A stretch of DNA of 64,000 nt from Chondrosia reniformis. Lineage: Eukaryota > Porifera > Demospongiae > Chondrillida > Chondrillidae. The stretch lies in NCBI GenBank assembly GCA_947172415.1, contig OX359200.1:684501-748500 (forward strand). The letters run 5' to 3'. Positions 11,201-23,340 of this stretch are shown in pieces (position 1 is the first letter of the stretch; each line of letters begins with the position of its first letter). The position numbers were made by a program, and so were the translations under genes. The notes beneath the pieces are model-generated. The model had not been told where the DNA came from. It was given only the letters and a program-made list of their open reading frames with translations, and did no database searches.

Positions 11201-14200
11201 TGTCCTCTTCCTGTACAGGAAATGGTTCCTGCAGAGCTCCTGGAGTATTACTTTGGTATGATAGACCAGGTGAAGGTGCAGCAGGTGGACGGAGAGCTCC
11301 CCTTCCTCTGTGCGTACTCCTTCCCTGGCGTGGTCCACACGCTGGGGGCCGCCGGCTGGCCTCAACTGAAACCAATCTTTGACCATCTCTCACAACACAT
11401 GCACGTGAGTTCCTATATAGCTGCACCTACGTGTAGGCGGGGCGGGTGTCTTTAGGGGGCGGGGCAGAACTAAACTATAGTAATATCACAGAGGGTCACT
11501 GCTAGGTTTACTTGAGTCTATTAGTAATATTTGAGCTTGTCCATATTCTCAGTTCACAATTAGTAGAACATTTTGTGGTTCAGTACTGAACTGGTTAGGT
11601 ACTCCCCTCAATATTGTGTTTTGTAGTGGAAAATTAGACGTGCTTTGGCCTTCAGCTTGCACGACATGGCGAGGTTGCTAGGAAGCGAGACAACAGTGTC
11701 AGACGTTCTTCCGGTTTTTGAAGATTTCCTGAAAGATGTTGAAGATGTCAGAATAGGTGTCCTTTCTTCATTAAGCGATCTATTCAAGGTAACGTGTTAT
11801 GCAATATTGTAGTAATATTGTGCAATATGATAGAGGTACATGCCATCATACATTTCCTGTTGTTACATAGCAAAAGACTAAGTACTCCTGTGTTCAAAAG
11901 TTGTAGGCCTCCCTTAGCAGACTGCCTCCCTTAGCAGACTGCCTCCCTTAGCTGACGGCCTCCCTTAGCCGAAGGCCTCCCTTAGCCGAAGGCCTCCCTT
12001 AGCCGAAGGCCTCCCTTAGCAGACTGCCTCCCTTAGCTGACGGCCTCCCTTAGCAGACTGCCTCCCTTAGCTGACGGCCTCCCTTAGCTGAAGGCCTTCC
12101 TTAGCCGAAGGCCTCCCTTAGCCGAAGGCCTTCCTTAGCCAAAGGCCTCCCTTAGCTGAAGGCCTCCCTTAGCTGAAGGCCTCCCTTAGCCAAAGGCCTT
12201 CCTTAGCCAAAGGCCTTCCTTAGCCAAAGGCCTCCCTTAGCTGAAGGCCTCCCTTAGCCGAAGGCCTCCCTTAGCCGAAGGCCTCCCTTAGCCGAAGGCC
12301 TCCCTTAGCCGAAGGCCTCCCTTAGCCGAAGGCCTCCCTTAGCCGAAGGCCTCCCTTAGCTGAAGGCCTCCCTTAGCCGAAGGCCTCCCTTAGCCGAAGG
12401 CCTCCCTTAGCCGAAGGCCTCCCTTAGCTGAAGGCCTCCCTTAATTTGTTTCAGACTGTGATAATGAGTGTAAGCTTGTCATGTGACAATGTTGACACTA
12501 ACTCTGATGTCAGGATGCTATAACCAGATACCCTATATCAGCAGTATGATATCATTTATTTAGTAATCTTTACAACTATTTTGAACTGTGCACCTTTTAT
12601 CTAATTGGTGTTTTACATTAAAACATAGTTCAATCTATAGTAGCTACAATTTTCTATTGCCACCATTTTATTATTACTATGGTAACCTGCTACTGCAACC
12701 ACATGTTAAGCCTTTTTGTGGTGAATGCACTTTTTGATGGGTTGGAAGAGAAGGTAGTTTTGTAGTAATAATAACTTATGAGACATTAGGTTTACCCAAG
12801 AAGTAGTCTAGCAGGTAAAACAATCCAAAATATTTAATTTCATGTCAATATGAACCTTGTAAAGGTTTTGTTGTAACTGTCAGTCTATGAAAACAAGAGA
12901 TTACAGTTCTGAACCATTAAAAGGAAGTTTTTGCATTTTATCTATTTGTACAATGACATTCTGAATATTTTGTCTGCAAACAAGATGATAATTTAATGGT
13001 TGTTATTCCTGACTGGCTATCTTGGAATGACTGCAACTCTATTGTCTCCACTTTATCAACAGATAATACCCAACCACAAGCGTACTGAATATCTACCACT
13101 TGTGAGAGATTTCTTGGAAGACCACAATGAGAGAAACTGGAGATACCGCCTCAAGTTGGCCGAACAGCTCAGTCTCATGTGTCACTTGTACCAGCCTGAC
13201 CTCATCACCAATCACATCACACCACTCGCCCTGGATCTTGCGTCTGACAAGGTATCAGACTTGCGGACAGCTGCCGGAGAACTAGTGAGTTTGGAGTGCA
13301 GTATGACCATATCACCGACCTGACTGGTCTCCTTGGTGGGTTGGTGGAAGTGGCCATTTGTCACAGTCGGAGCTGATCAACATGGCAACAATCTGTTCCT
13401 TTTTCTCTGTGAACGTATACATTTATTAATCATATAATATAGAATATTGATAAGTACGTGTTTGAAAGTGATTTTCCCTGATTAATTAGCTCTGTGTAAT
13501 CCTGGCCATAATGGAGGAGAAGGTTCACGAGAGCTGCATTGATTTGCTGTCTGTTCTGAAGGATGAGTTTGCTAACTCAGCAAGATGGACACTCAGGCTC
13601 ATGTGGGTTGCCATGGATACCACATTTGTTCAAATGCATATCCCAGAACATGTAGTATTACCAAACATTAGTCATCAAAATGTACAATATGTAGTTATTT
13701 TTATTTAAAATGACATTTAATACCAAATGAATGATATTAGAGAGATACGTAGATAGACAATTTTTTATTTCAACAGGATAGATCCTAACTACTATACATA
13801 TGAGGTCAATGTATTTTTATTCCAAATGAGTTTGAAAATTATACTCTATCACTCAATTTATCAGGTTGACATATCATTTCCTTTCATTTACTTGTGTAAC
13901 CTACCCCAGGCTGTCAAGTCATGTCTACAGTGTAATGTTTCCAAATATGGCAGTATTGCTACCTGACTGTAATAACTTGTAATGGGATGACAGTCACTCT
14001 GAAGTTGCTAGTCCATCTGGGCTTCACTCCATTAGCAAGATCTTTGCCTGGCTTCTGTTCCCATAGCAACTCCACTGTCATTGACACACATTCACATACG
14101 TACACTGACTAAAGACATAATATCTCTTAGTTTAATTAAGACTTCACATATCATTATCTGAAATCTGGTTTCTAAGATATGGCATCAGTTAATATAGCAA

Positions 14201-17200
14201 TTCTGTTGTAGTCTTACTAAAGGGCCATATTGCCATATTAGGTAGGTGGTCATATTGCCATATTAGGCAGGTGGTCATATTGCCATATTAGGTAGGTGGC
14301 CATATTGCCATATTAGGCAGGTGGTCATATTGCCATATTAGGTAGGTGGCCATATTGCCTTATTAGGCAGGTGGCCTTATTAGGGAAGTGTAAACTTATA
14401 TCTTGTTTATGATGTACATCTTGTTGCTATGGCAACCATATGTCATCTGTTTGTACACAAAAGCCATTTTGTCAAGGGCCTGATGACAGCCATTTAATTA
14501 AGGCTAGTTGTAGCTAACCTGTTGAAACTGGTTATAGATGCTATGAAAGCCTACTATTTATTACTAATGTCCTTTGATAGTCTGGTTATTTATATTTTGT
14601 ATGGTATTCCTTTGTTGGGTTTCACCAGCTGATAACAAGGAATGTTTTACGAGTATTTCAGTACATTCATATATCATTACATTAGTTGACTCATCTTTCA
14701 TTTTTATAATTTTTTATAAAGAAATCCTTATTCTGTTAGGATGCCTTTGTCTCCTTTTAGATGCATAGCAATTCCAGGAATCGTTCTGTCGAGAAGTCAT
14801 TTGTTCCTATCAATCATTTCCTTCTTCCAAGCCCTTAAGGAATGCGTAGACTACAAGAGGTTTTAACTTTTGTGTAGTGTACAGCGAAACCTCTAGTATG
14901 TACGTACCTCTAAATTGTGTCTCTAAATAGCATGTCTCTTAATCTCTAAATTGTCTCTTTGAATTGTGTCACTTAATTTTGTCTCTAAATTGTGCTTCTT
15001 TGAGAACTGCTTAGTTTATTTATATTAACATTATTGAGGCTATTTGTATTGGTGTAATGAGATTGGAACTAACATTATTATATACATTAGGAAATTCTCA
15101 GTGTCAGTCCTTTGTTCTAATTGGGTCCCATAGCAAACATTATGTGACCTCTACCACATCCCATTGTGTACCAGATGGGAAAATTGCAAGGGGATTCCCC
15201 TACATTTAAGTTCTCTAATATGAATCAAATTAATTTCCTTTCATGACAGCAGTACAGTTCCATTATGTAATATAACAGGATATTGGTGAAACCACTTTAT
15301 TTGAGGGTGCTGCTGTATGATATTGTCGTCTCTCTGCCTCATGAAGTTACATAATTGCGAGCGGCTAGAGGATGGGAAGTGGTAACCAGAGATGCTCCTA
15401 ATGCTTGCGTTAGACACACACCGTCATATCAGCCCATAGTTTCAATTGGATCATAATTCTATTAACCAGTATCAGTGTTGCTAGCTCTTCCATAGGTGGA
15501 GCGCTGTGAAGACTGAATGCCATCTCACAAGTGTTTAATGATGTGACACATATTTGATTAGGAAACTCAATATCTAGTACATGAACACCATTTTTCTTAC
15601 ATGCTACACCCACTTTAGAAAAAGGCCTATAGGGAACTAAACCTAGTAATAGCTTAGGGAGCTTAGAGCCTAGTGGGAGCTTAGAGCCTAGTGGGAGCTT
15701 AGAGCCTAGTGGGAGCTTAGAGCCTAGTGGGAGCTTAGAGCCTAGTGGGAGCTTAGAGCCTAGTGGGAGCTTAGAGCCTAGTGGGAGCTTAGAGCCTAGT
15801 GGGAGCTTAGAGCCTAGTGGGAGCTTAGAGCCTAGTGGGAGCTTAGAGCCTAGTGGGAGCTTAGAGCCTAGTGGGAGCTTAGAGCCTAGTGGGAGCTTAG
15901 AGCCTAGTGGGAGCTTAGAGCCTAGTGGGAGCTTATCTATGTTATATAGCCAGAACAAAATGACCTTAAAATAATAAAACCATTTCTGTACTTGTACACA
16001 AAATGGTCCAATAAAAAGGTACTGTCTGTTCATACATAACTGGTAATAAGAGCTGCACTACAACTATATTAGGTACCCCACCCACCTAACCCCCATTAGG
16101 AGAAAGCCTATTCCACCATCTTATTTTTGTGATCAAAGTGATAGTCAAACCACAATCATTATCAAGCATCATGAAGAGGGGAACCAAGGACCACTCACTC
16201 CTGGGAATCAATTCCAGGATAGCTGGTTATGACCACCAGTGCTCTGCCACTGAGCTACAATTAATTGTCACTGCACCACTCATATGCATACAAGTACTGG
16301 TGTCTTGTAATTCTCTGATTATACTGTTAATGCCCGTTTACTCACATGTATGTATGTTGAATTGATCCCAATATATGAAGTCTCTATCTTGTACATGCCT
16401 GTAGGTACATTAACCTGTGTGACCAAATTATTACACTGGGGTCCCTCTCGTGGGATCTCTTCAAGTCAGAGTGTCTGTCAAGCCTGCTTCATCTACATAC
16501 TGATGGTGTACCCAATGTGAGGATTGCCGTTGCCAGGGTGACAAAGTCGTTGCTTAGTAACAGTAAGTTAAATAAGTTTAAAAAATTTTAAATGGATTCC
16601 CTTTTTCTTAAACATGGACTCCAGTAGACAATCTATTTAGCTGGGAGCTTTGTAATATTTATTTACAAGTCCCTCTTCATCCCTTTATTCTCCTTGTGGT
16701 GGGTCATTCTAGGTCTTCTCTTAGTAGTAATGAAGAGTTTTCTTCTTTCTAAGGGAAGAGAGGGGTTTTATAATCCACTAAGCCTGGCTGAACCCGATGA
16801 TGTCATTATAGTCAGACTTCCTTTGCTAGTGACCTTACCTTGTTATCATGTGTACTGTATTGTGCATATACAGTGTAACCTGTATGAACAGTCACCTCTC
16901 TAGGAGGGCCGCCTCTCTAGGATGGTCACTTGCTTAAAGTGACCACTTCAATCAAGTCCCAGAAATCATATGTTACTGTTGACTCAGATAATCCGGTTAC
17001 CAGTCTAGTGCATGCGTGCTCCTGTATCTTCATCCAAAGCTCTCTTCAGGTTTAGTTCCCCTATAGGCTCTTTTACAGAATAGGCATATAGCATGTAGGA
17101 AAATGGTATCTTAGATTTTTCATACATCTACGTACGTACGTATGTGCCTCTCTAAATGGTCTTTACTGATGAAATTTCACTGTAAACTACATCTAACTAC

Positions 17201-20200
17201 CTTTACTGTTACTTCTATTAATTTTAACACAATAGTTATTAAATTACACATTCTATTACCCATGGTACTTAAAAGGGGTTAAAGTCCAATTTTTAGCTGA
17301 ATGTGTACTTGGTATTATTGCAGATTGTTACGTCATCAGGATGAGCTCTGCTTTACAGTGTGAATCCAAAAATCATTTTTTATTACACAGTGATTTTAAG
17401 ACTATATATAGTATTTACATACAACAGAATAGAGTGAGTACGTATACTGTATATTCATTATGTATACATAGCCGCTGCCTAACTCTAAAACCAGTGACAG
17501 ATTTAGGGGTGCTTTGGGTGCCAAAGCACCCCTCTGAATTTGCATTAGCCACATCTCAAACTTTTAGTAAAATACTAGTTAATCTGCCTCATTGTTGCAC
17601 TCCTATAAAACTTAGCGCCGACCCCTCTACCCTTATAAATGTCTAAGTCTGCCCCTGAAAACTACTACTGTACATGGCCTGGTGGAGAAGAAGAAGAATG
17701 AAAAGTCTCCAGGACCTGTATCTTCATCCAAAGCTCTCTCCAGGTTTAGTTCCCTATAGGCCTTTTAAAGAGTAGGTATAGCATGCAGGAAAATGGTGTA
17801 TTAGATTTTTCATACATGTTCCTTCTAACTGCTCATGATAATACTTATCTAAAATAACTTCACAACAGGCAGGTGTTTATATTGAAACTGAGGTAGGGTT
17901 AACTTAATTAGGAACCACTCACTGGTATGTTCTCCACTTGTTCCCATGAAGCCACTGGGATGAGGTAATAATGTAATGTAATGGACCTAAATGAGGTTCT
18001 AGTTGACTGCCCCATGATAATGTCTAGAAGGTGCTTTGTGGTTGGTTAAGGTACTGAATGAGTGCTAATGGACTCTGAAGCTCTTTGACTGATCCACTAA
18101 GATGGAGACTTGCTTTGAAGGCCTCAGCAGTGTGTATATCAATATTTGGTCCCAACTGTAGTTTGGTCTTCTTATCTAGTGACCTTTCCTGCTTGATGTG
18201 TCTTTTTAATAGACTCCCCTGCTAGAAGATTCTTATTTAAGAGCCTCTCCTGCTAATTGTATTTTTATTTAAAGGTCTCTCCTACCAGTATGCTCTCTTA
18301 TTTTACTTCCTTATCTGTGTACTACCAATTATTATTAGTTGATACAGGGTTACTTTCTGTACAATAGTTTATAGGAGAATTGTGTTATATGTTTCAACAA
18401 CATTTGGGGCTACTTGTGACAGAGTTCTGAATGATATTAGAACAGGTGTCTAATATCTCTTGCAGGTCAAGAGATATCCTTAGGACCTCGGGCAATATTG
18501 TAATATGTAAACGATGCTGGCTCTTTGACCCTGTAAATTGTAAGGTGCTATATTGTGTTGAGGCTATGTTAATTTAATTATTGACAGCCAGGCAGTGTGT
18601 TTATGTATAGACTTGGCAGTTTATAATCAGGAGGTGGAAACATGCTCCCAGTGACCTCACTGATCTTTCATCAGCTCCCATGTCAAGCTAGTTTGGCATA
18701 TACAGTGTATACACAATGCAAGTCATAACAATGTAAAATGCAATTACTGTATGAAGCCATGGAAGGGCCTGAATCTATATGTGCTAATGTTCGCATGGAG
18801 CACATCTGTTTAAAGGAATTTTATGGAGGCTAATTTTTCAATCTACAGCAGGTCTGTAAATTCTCTGTAAACCTACAAGTATAGAATTCCATACTAAATG
18901 TATTGCATATTTATTGAGAATACAATGTAAAGCAAAAAATTGTCACAGATGCATAATATACGTATATATCATGTAAATAAGTGATATTCCTTGTGTATTA
19001 TGGTACCTATTTCACAGATACACATATAAAGAAATGTATGTAGTATGGTACCTATTTCACAGATACACATATAAAGAAATGTATGTAGTATGGTAGCTAT
19101 TTCACAGATACACATATAAAGAAATGTATGTAGTATGGTACCTATTTCACAGATACACATATAAAGAAATGTATGTAGTATGGTACCTATTTCACAGATA
19201 CACATATAAAGAAATGTATGTAGTATGGTACCTATTTCACAGATACACATATAAAAAAATGTATGTAGTATGGTAGCTATTTCACAGATACACATATAAA
19301 GAAATGTACTTTGTAGTGCATGTTCACAGTTCTGTCAAAGGTCAGTCATTGTCATTCAGCATTCCTAGTTATCCTGAGAAAGTGTGTATTACCTACAAAG
19401 TCTTACCTTGCCCACTCATTGTGGTCACGCTATCTTCCTCAAGCACAAGCCCTTCTTCCTGGACATGTGGGAGAGGACTTGCTAGCCAGTTGCTAGGTAA
19501 CAGCTTATCTTCACCTCTTGCTTTATGTAGGCAAAGTCCTCTCTGACTCGAGTCTCTATGAGCAAATCTTCAAAGCTGTTGAGCTGCTGCAAGGAGATTG
19601 CGACAATGATGTCCGCTGCTCTGCTGGGGGGAGTCCCCTTCCTCGTCAGCACAAGCTCATGGAGAGTGAATCCAGTACTTCCCTGGAGCCCTGGTTTCAA
19701 GCTGACATTGACAATGTTCCTGAGTACAATCTAGTGAGCGGAGGAGAAGAGGTGTTTCTGTCGGATGAGCAATCAGTAACCAGCTCAAATCATGGCACTA
19801 ATGTTAACCATGTGGTTGAGCCACAGGAACACTCTGCAATAGAGATCAAATCCTCTTTATGGGAGGGTGATCACGCCCACACCAATCAAGAACACACCCA
19901 CCACAATCAGGAACACACTCACCATGATCAGGAACACACTCACCATGATCAGGAACACACCCACCACAATCAGGAACACACCCACCACAATCAGGAACAC
20001 ACTCACCATGATCAGGAACACACTCACCATGATCAGGAACACACTCACCACAATCAGGAACACACTCACCATGATCAGGAACACACTCACCATGATCAGG
20101 AACACACCCACAACAATCAGGAACACACCCACAACAATCAAGATCATGTCCATCTCAATAAAGTCCCTTCAAACCACCTCAATGTTAACTCAAGTAGTAT

Positions 20201-20776
20201 ATCAGACACTGATCACATGGATCCTTTAGAAGGTTTATGTAATAACGTCACTGGATTAACATTACAAGGTATGTGCAATGTTGTGCAATGTTGTGCAATG
20301 TTGCGCAATGTTGTGCAATGCCAAGTAAGCCCGTAAGCCACCATTTTTTGGAAAAATAAGTACATATTTCTTCTAATTTATCCTTTGGATGATTCATCTT
20401 TCAACTCTTTGAGCATCTAAGGCAGCAGTTAGTACATCTTTCATCAAATGTTTCAACCATGAAGGTCATCTTCAGCAAACACTTTGGAGGCTCAAGGAGT
20501 CAAAAGATGAACCATCTGATCATTTCTTTGTGGACTAGTGAAGTTGTGTGTTTAAATAGTGTATGAGTCCCTTATGGTATCCCATATCTTGGCCAAATTG
20601 CCTTTTTGGGTCATTTATTTCTACAAAAACAAATTAACTGTTGAATGTGTCCAAAACTGGATAATGTTCCCTCAAAAACCAAAGGAAGTGTTTCATGACG
20701 TCACCCGCCATTTGTCTATTGTTTAATTTTTGTTTATTTTGCAGGGAATTTTACTGATGAACATAGCGACTGTTGA
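5257..20776 (+). CDS. PPP4R1: Protein phosphatase 4 regulatory subunit 1, 16 exons, about 1080 aa
   Basis: Coding exons: 5257-5263, 5423-5485, 5752-5872, 6557-6809, 7695-7752, 7861-7946, 8146-8307, 9279-9437, 9776-10498, 11219-11404, 11627-11788, 13063-13284, 13490-13602, 16405-16562, 19531-20268, 20745-20776. All phases close and total 1081 codons including TGA. The protein starts MADL like the vertebrate subunit. HEAT repeats surround conserved strings such as MFHVRKAF, WGVRKACA, CAYSFPGV, NWRYRLKLAEQL and GVPNVRIAVA. PPP4R1 is a HEAT scaffold that binds PP4 catalytic subunit and directs its substrate choice. Between the two HEAT blocks is an acidic linker with a Glu/Gly run at about residues 424-453. 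The C-terminal exon carries a QEHTHHD/N repeat (about 937-1031). Intron 3 has a GC donor. Acceptor choice at exon 2 (5423, not 5431) is forced because the alternative gives an early stop. Confidence 0.9.
6335..6460 (-). repeat. Dispersed hammerhead-bearing repeat, degenerate copy
   Basis: Minus-strand copy in PPP4R1 intron 3. The TGGCCCA and CAGAAACAG segments are recognisable but the CTGATGA core is lost. Confidence 0.45.
7408..7530 (+). repeat. Dispersed hammerhead-bearing repeat, plus-strand copy
   Basis: Lies in PPP4R1 intron 4. It begins CCTAGGGTCACTGATGAAGG, followed by a purine-rich AAGAAGAGAAG tract and then a diverged form of the family's 'CATCCAAAGCTCTCA' segment. The ribozyme-like core is annotated separately. 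Confidence 0.65.
7418..7463 (+). ncRNA. Hammerhead-like ribozyme core in dispersed repeat
   Basis: Stem I is GGGTCA (7418-7423) with TGGCTC (7458-7463), including G-U wobbles. The core CTGATGA is at 7424-7430, a stem II of GGG/CCC at 7432-7434 and 7442-7444, GAAG (GAAA in sister copies) at 7446-7449, a minimal stem III, and GTC at 7455-7457 as the cleavage triplet. Caveat: the stem II closing position is an A-A mismatch. Confidence 0.4.
8345..9270. repeat. 20-bp minisatellite in PPP4R1 intron 7
   Basis: About 46 tandem copies of CCACTCCACCGTCCCCTCTC with C/T and C/A variants, some with short CATGCACT insertions. It fills nearly the whole intron, and its last copies run into the 3' splice site CCACCACAG at 9278. 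Because the unit lacks stop codons on either strand, long spurious open frames appear both ways. Confidence 0.95.
9508..9663. mobile_element. MITE-like element with terminal inverted repeats
   Basis: A 156-bp segment in PPP4R1 intron 8 begins GCAGGCCTGCATAGA and ends TGCATGCAGCCCTGC. The reverse complement of the end matches the start at about 12 of 15 positions. The interior is C-rich with CCCCCTAG motifs. No clear target duplication. Confidence 0.5.
10614..10808 (-). repeat. Dispersed hammerhead-bearing repeat, near full-length copy
   Basis: Minus-strand copy in PPP4R1 intron 9 with both halves of the family: the CTGATGA/GAAA end (near 10803) and the AGTTCCCCTATAGGC...ATGGTATCTTA end (near 10620). 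Stem I of the ribozyme core is degraded here. Confidence 0.65.
11033..11095 (-). repeat. Dispersed repeat, hammerhead-core fragment
   Basis: Minus-strand fragment with intact stem I arms (GGGTCA 11088-11083, TGGCCC 11048-11043), CTGATGA (11082-11076), GAAA (11060-11057) and GTC (11051-11049). Stem II is disrupted (GGG faces GTC). Confidence 0.55.
11906..12444. repeat. 17-bp minisatellite in PPP4R1 intron 11
   Basis: About 32 copies of GGCCTCCCTTAGCCGAA with variants (GCTGA, CCAAA, CAGACT). Variants are clustered, with runs of GCCGAA at the 3' end, as expected from local unequal exchange. Confidence 0.95.
14225..14385. repeat. 25-bp tandem repeat in PPP4R1 intron 13
   Basis: Six to seven copies of a unit containing GCCATATTAGGTAGGTGG, alternating GTAGG and GCAGG variants. 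Confidence 0.9.
15600..15655 (-). repeat. Dispersed repeat fragment that seeds a minisatellite
   Basis: Contains AAAGGCCTATAGGGAACTAA followed by ACCTAGTAATAGCTTA, the internal segment of the dispersed family, and passes directly into the 18-bp array. Confidence 0.6.
15656..15935. repeat. 18-bp minisatellite in PPP4R1 intron 13
   Basis: About 15 nearly perfect copies of GAGCCTAGTGGGAGCTTA. Near-identity between copies suggests recent expansion. The unit resembles CCTAGTGAGAGCTT of the adjoining dispersed repeat. Confidence 0.95.
16196..16265 (-). repeat. tRNA-derived SINE-like head or decayed tRNA
   Basis: On the minus strand, TAGCTCAGTGGC fits the A box and a GGAATTGATTCC segment resembles a decayed B box. 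An anticodon-like arm CTGGT/ACCAG encloses CAT, as in tRNA-Met. The acceptor stem does not pair, so this is not a functional tRNA. A relative is at 5089-5140. Confidence 0.5.
17020..17130 (+). repeat. Dispersed repeat, 3' part
   Basis: Plus-strand copy in PPP4R1 intron 14 from CCTGTATCTTCATCCAAAGC to TTAGATTTTTCATACAT, lacking the ribozyme end. Confidence 0.65.
17492..17657. mobile_element. hAT-type MITE-like element
   Basis: Starts CAGTGACAGATTTAGGGG and ends TGTCTAAGTCTGCCCCTG. These are imperfect terminal inverted repeats of the CAG-start form common in hAT elements, with an internal GGTGCTTTGGGTGCC...AAAGCACCCC hairpin. 166 bp, no coding capacity, in PPP4R1 intron 14. Confidence 0.6.
17680..17815 (+). 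repeat. Dispersed repeat copy
   Basis: Second plus-strand copy within 700 bp in PPP4R1 intron 14, with the GGTGGAGAAGAAGAAG purine tract and the TTAGATTTTTCATACAT end. Confidence 0.65.
18993..19295. repeat. 45-bp tandem repeat in PPP4R1 intron 14
   Basis: About seven copies of a 45-bp unit starting TATGGTACCTATTTCACAGA. The length is a multiple of three, which produces a spurious minus-strand open frame. Confidence 0.95.
19866..20150 (+). repeat. Coding 21-bp minisatellite (QEHTHHD/N) in PPP4R1 exon 15
   Basis: Twelve in-frame copies plus a degenerate thirteenth of a 21-bp unit encoding QEHTHHD or QEHTHHN. The C/T and G/A variants alternate the seventh residue between Asp and Asn. Since the period is seven codons, copy number can change without breaking the frame. 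His/Asp density could bind metal ions; that is inference. Confidence 0.9.
20269..20325. repeat. 10-bp tandem repeat at the start of intron 15
   Basis: About five copies of ATGTTGTGCA directly after the exon 15 donor site. Confidence 0.85.
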
Positions 20777-23340
20777 GAAGATGGAATATAATATATAAAT
20801 ATTTATAATATATCAACTGACACACTTTTATTGAAAAATAAATGAATATATTCTTAATTATGTTTATCTGCAAATACTAATTCGTAAGTATATGACCTTT
20901 ACATTAATTGGGTCATTGTCTATAATATATGTCAAAACAGTTTTTAAATTTTATTTCAAATGTGTTTGTGTATGCCTGTGTAAAGTGTATTACTAGTGAG
21001 CTCCTTCAATTCAATCAATGTTACTTTCATTTTCTGTTGAATAAACTGAAAACTTCTGAAGAATTTTGTTACTCTTAAACAATAATTGTTTTCAAAATAC
21101 TGAAAGTACGCCATACCGGTGCAGATGCAATGTTGTATGTTCACTGAATAGACTGAGGATTGCAAATAACTTGTGAAAATGTTTTACAGGAGAAGCATAT
21201 GCGTGTGTGTACTATAGTATTTTGTACATGAAATACTAACTATGCACATTTGTAGCTGTGATGTATGTATTTTTACATGATTGACCAGCCCAGCTATACT
21301 AAATACAGTAAATTGTCATATTTTTACAATATGCATTATAAACATCTTTATACAATGTGTCACAAATATAGCAAATGCAGACCATATTAATCTGAATAAT
21401 CTCAAAATCAAAAATCCGTATTCATCAAAATTTACCCATGCACTAAACATCATGTTGCTAAGTCAACAGATGTACTCAACAATACACTTATTTGAGAGTA
21501 CAGCTTGTCAGTTGTTTTAGCACTGATGAAGAACTTGTGTACGTGCAAAAGTAGGCATCAGTTTCACCTGTAAAATTACATTGTCTAGTGTACCTCTATC
21601 AACTGTTGCTTTGTCAGAATGGTCAATAAAGTTGTGTCTCCATGCTTTTGAAGTGACAGTGAAACATATGTGCAATGCCAGTAATTATAACATGCCACCA
21701 ATTTCTATGTTTACATGTTCTGATATGTGAACTGGAGACTGTTGTTACCTATTTGGTACAAATCTGTCTGCATTGTTAATACTGAACCATTGGATGTGTA
21801 AGTATAGTATATATATACAGTGTAAATAGCCCAGTAATCACCTGATATATTATACAAAACCAACAGCACCGGGGTGACTACTGTCTTCTTTGAGCAATTA
21901 TCAGCAACACTTCTTCAGAAGAAGTATTGCTAATTGCTCAAATAATTTCTCTATCAGCATATTTACATATATGCAGTGGGATCATGCAAATCTATGTGTG
22001 TTTTATGTGTAAGTTGGTAAGTCACTTTCCTAAAACACTTCTATTTGGTAATTTTGTTAAGAATTGGTTTATGTATATTCAACCTCTGAAATACGCAACC
22101 TTAAAAGGGTGACAATTAGAATTCATGATTCGTTAAATTGTTATTTCCCTAAAATCTCAAGATACATAATTTATTTTTATGTCAAACTGTCCTATAGAAT
22201 CATTCAAATGCAGTGTACATATACGTACATACGCCAGCACTTACTATTTGATTTGTGTATATATAAATACATACACAATTATGTAACTTAGGTCCATGTC
22301 CATACACAAACTATACAAAGCTGTACTAAAGCAGCTGTACTAATAATACTGAGTTGAGTGACGCTTCATCTTTGCTTAGCTCAGTGATCCTTGCAAGGCA
22401 TATTAGTAGCTGTGTTCACAAAAACTGGCAACAGTGTATGCCCACAAAAATTGTTGCTACAGTTTTTTTGTTTATGACTGATCAATCTGATGCAGTTTAT
22501 ATAAACACATCCTATTCCAGTGAAGAGCTCCTATGTGAACTGCATGTTGCCTGCCAAAAATTACAATATACATATCAAGAAAAATTACAAAGATTCCAAG
22601 GGTCACTAATGAAGGGTGTAAGTCCCATGCAATGAAGCAAAAGAAGAGAGAGGAGAAAGAGGAGATCCCTGTATCCTCATCCTAAGCTCTCACCAGGTTT
22701 AATTTATTATAGAGTAGGCATAGCATGTAGTATTATATTCATGTATGTGGCATGTATGAATGAATGGGTTAATTTAATTATGAGCCAATATTATGTGGCA
22801 GGCCTTCACCTGACATGTGGTGATGTCCATTGGCTAATGTTCTCAATGATATCATCTCTGTTGTATTGTAATGGGATAGGCTGAAAATACCTACAATACT
22901 TATTCAAGTGTTAGCTGACAAAATCTACGGCTACTGATACATTAGGGAGTTTGAATGGAAAATTAATCAACAGCGATACTCATTAGATTATACCAAAAAA
23001 GGAAAATGTTTGGCACCCTACGACCCAGGTATGTAAATCATAGTTTAGTATGATTTACATGTATAGAATTTGTATGTTGCAACATTCATGTCAAATCTAC
23101 TTGTTCCTGTAGACTATGAACATGCATATGTGCACCATCAATGCTCTACACTCTATACAATCATCACTATGGTCAACATGAAGCATTTAAAATTGAATTT
23201 CTCAAATTCATACTTAGCAATACATATACAATATACAATACATAGAACACACAAGTCCAGTTAATTAATGTTCAATTGTACATGTGATAATGCATAGTAA
23301 TTGTCGGTACTGATTTAATGCATTAAAATGATTACAATTT
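20777..23340. other. Intergenic region between PPP4R1 and ankyrin gene
   Basis: A polyadenylation signal AATAAA at 20837-20842 probably ends PPP4R1. The rest is AT-rich, with only one dispersed-repeat copy at 22592-22745. A 93-codon frame at 22354-22635 runs into that repeat and is not credible. The minus-strand ankyrin gene converges from the right. Confidence 0.55.
22592..22745 (+). repeat. Dispersed repeat, degenerate full-length copy
   Basis: Contains AAGGGTCACTAATGAAGGGT (core mutated from CTGATGA to CTAATGA), the AAGAAGAGAGAGG purine tract and the CCTCATCCTAAGCTCTCACC segment. Confidence 0.6.

Noticed and set aside
15410-16033. 207-codon minus-strand frame with LPLGSK repeats
   Set aside because: Six-codon translation of the 18-bp minisatellite; no start context, splice support or family.
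18993-19295. CRISPR-like array
   Set aside because: Whole 45-bp units repeat with no unique spacers, in an animal intron; a minisatellite.
22354-22635. 93-codon plus-strand frame
   Set aside because: Runs into a dispersed repeat, with no conserved motif or splice context.
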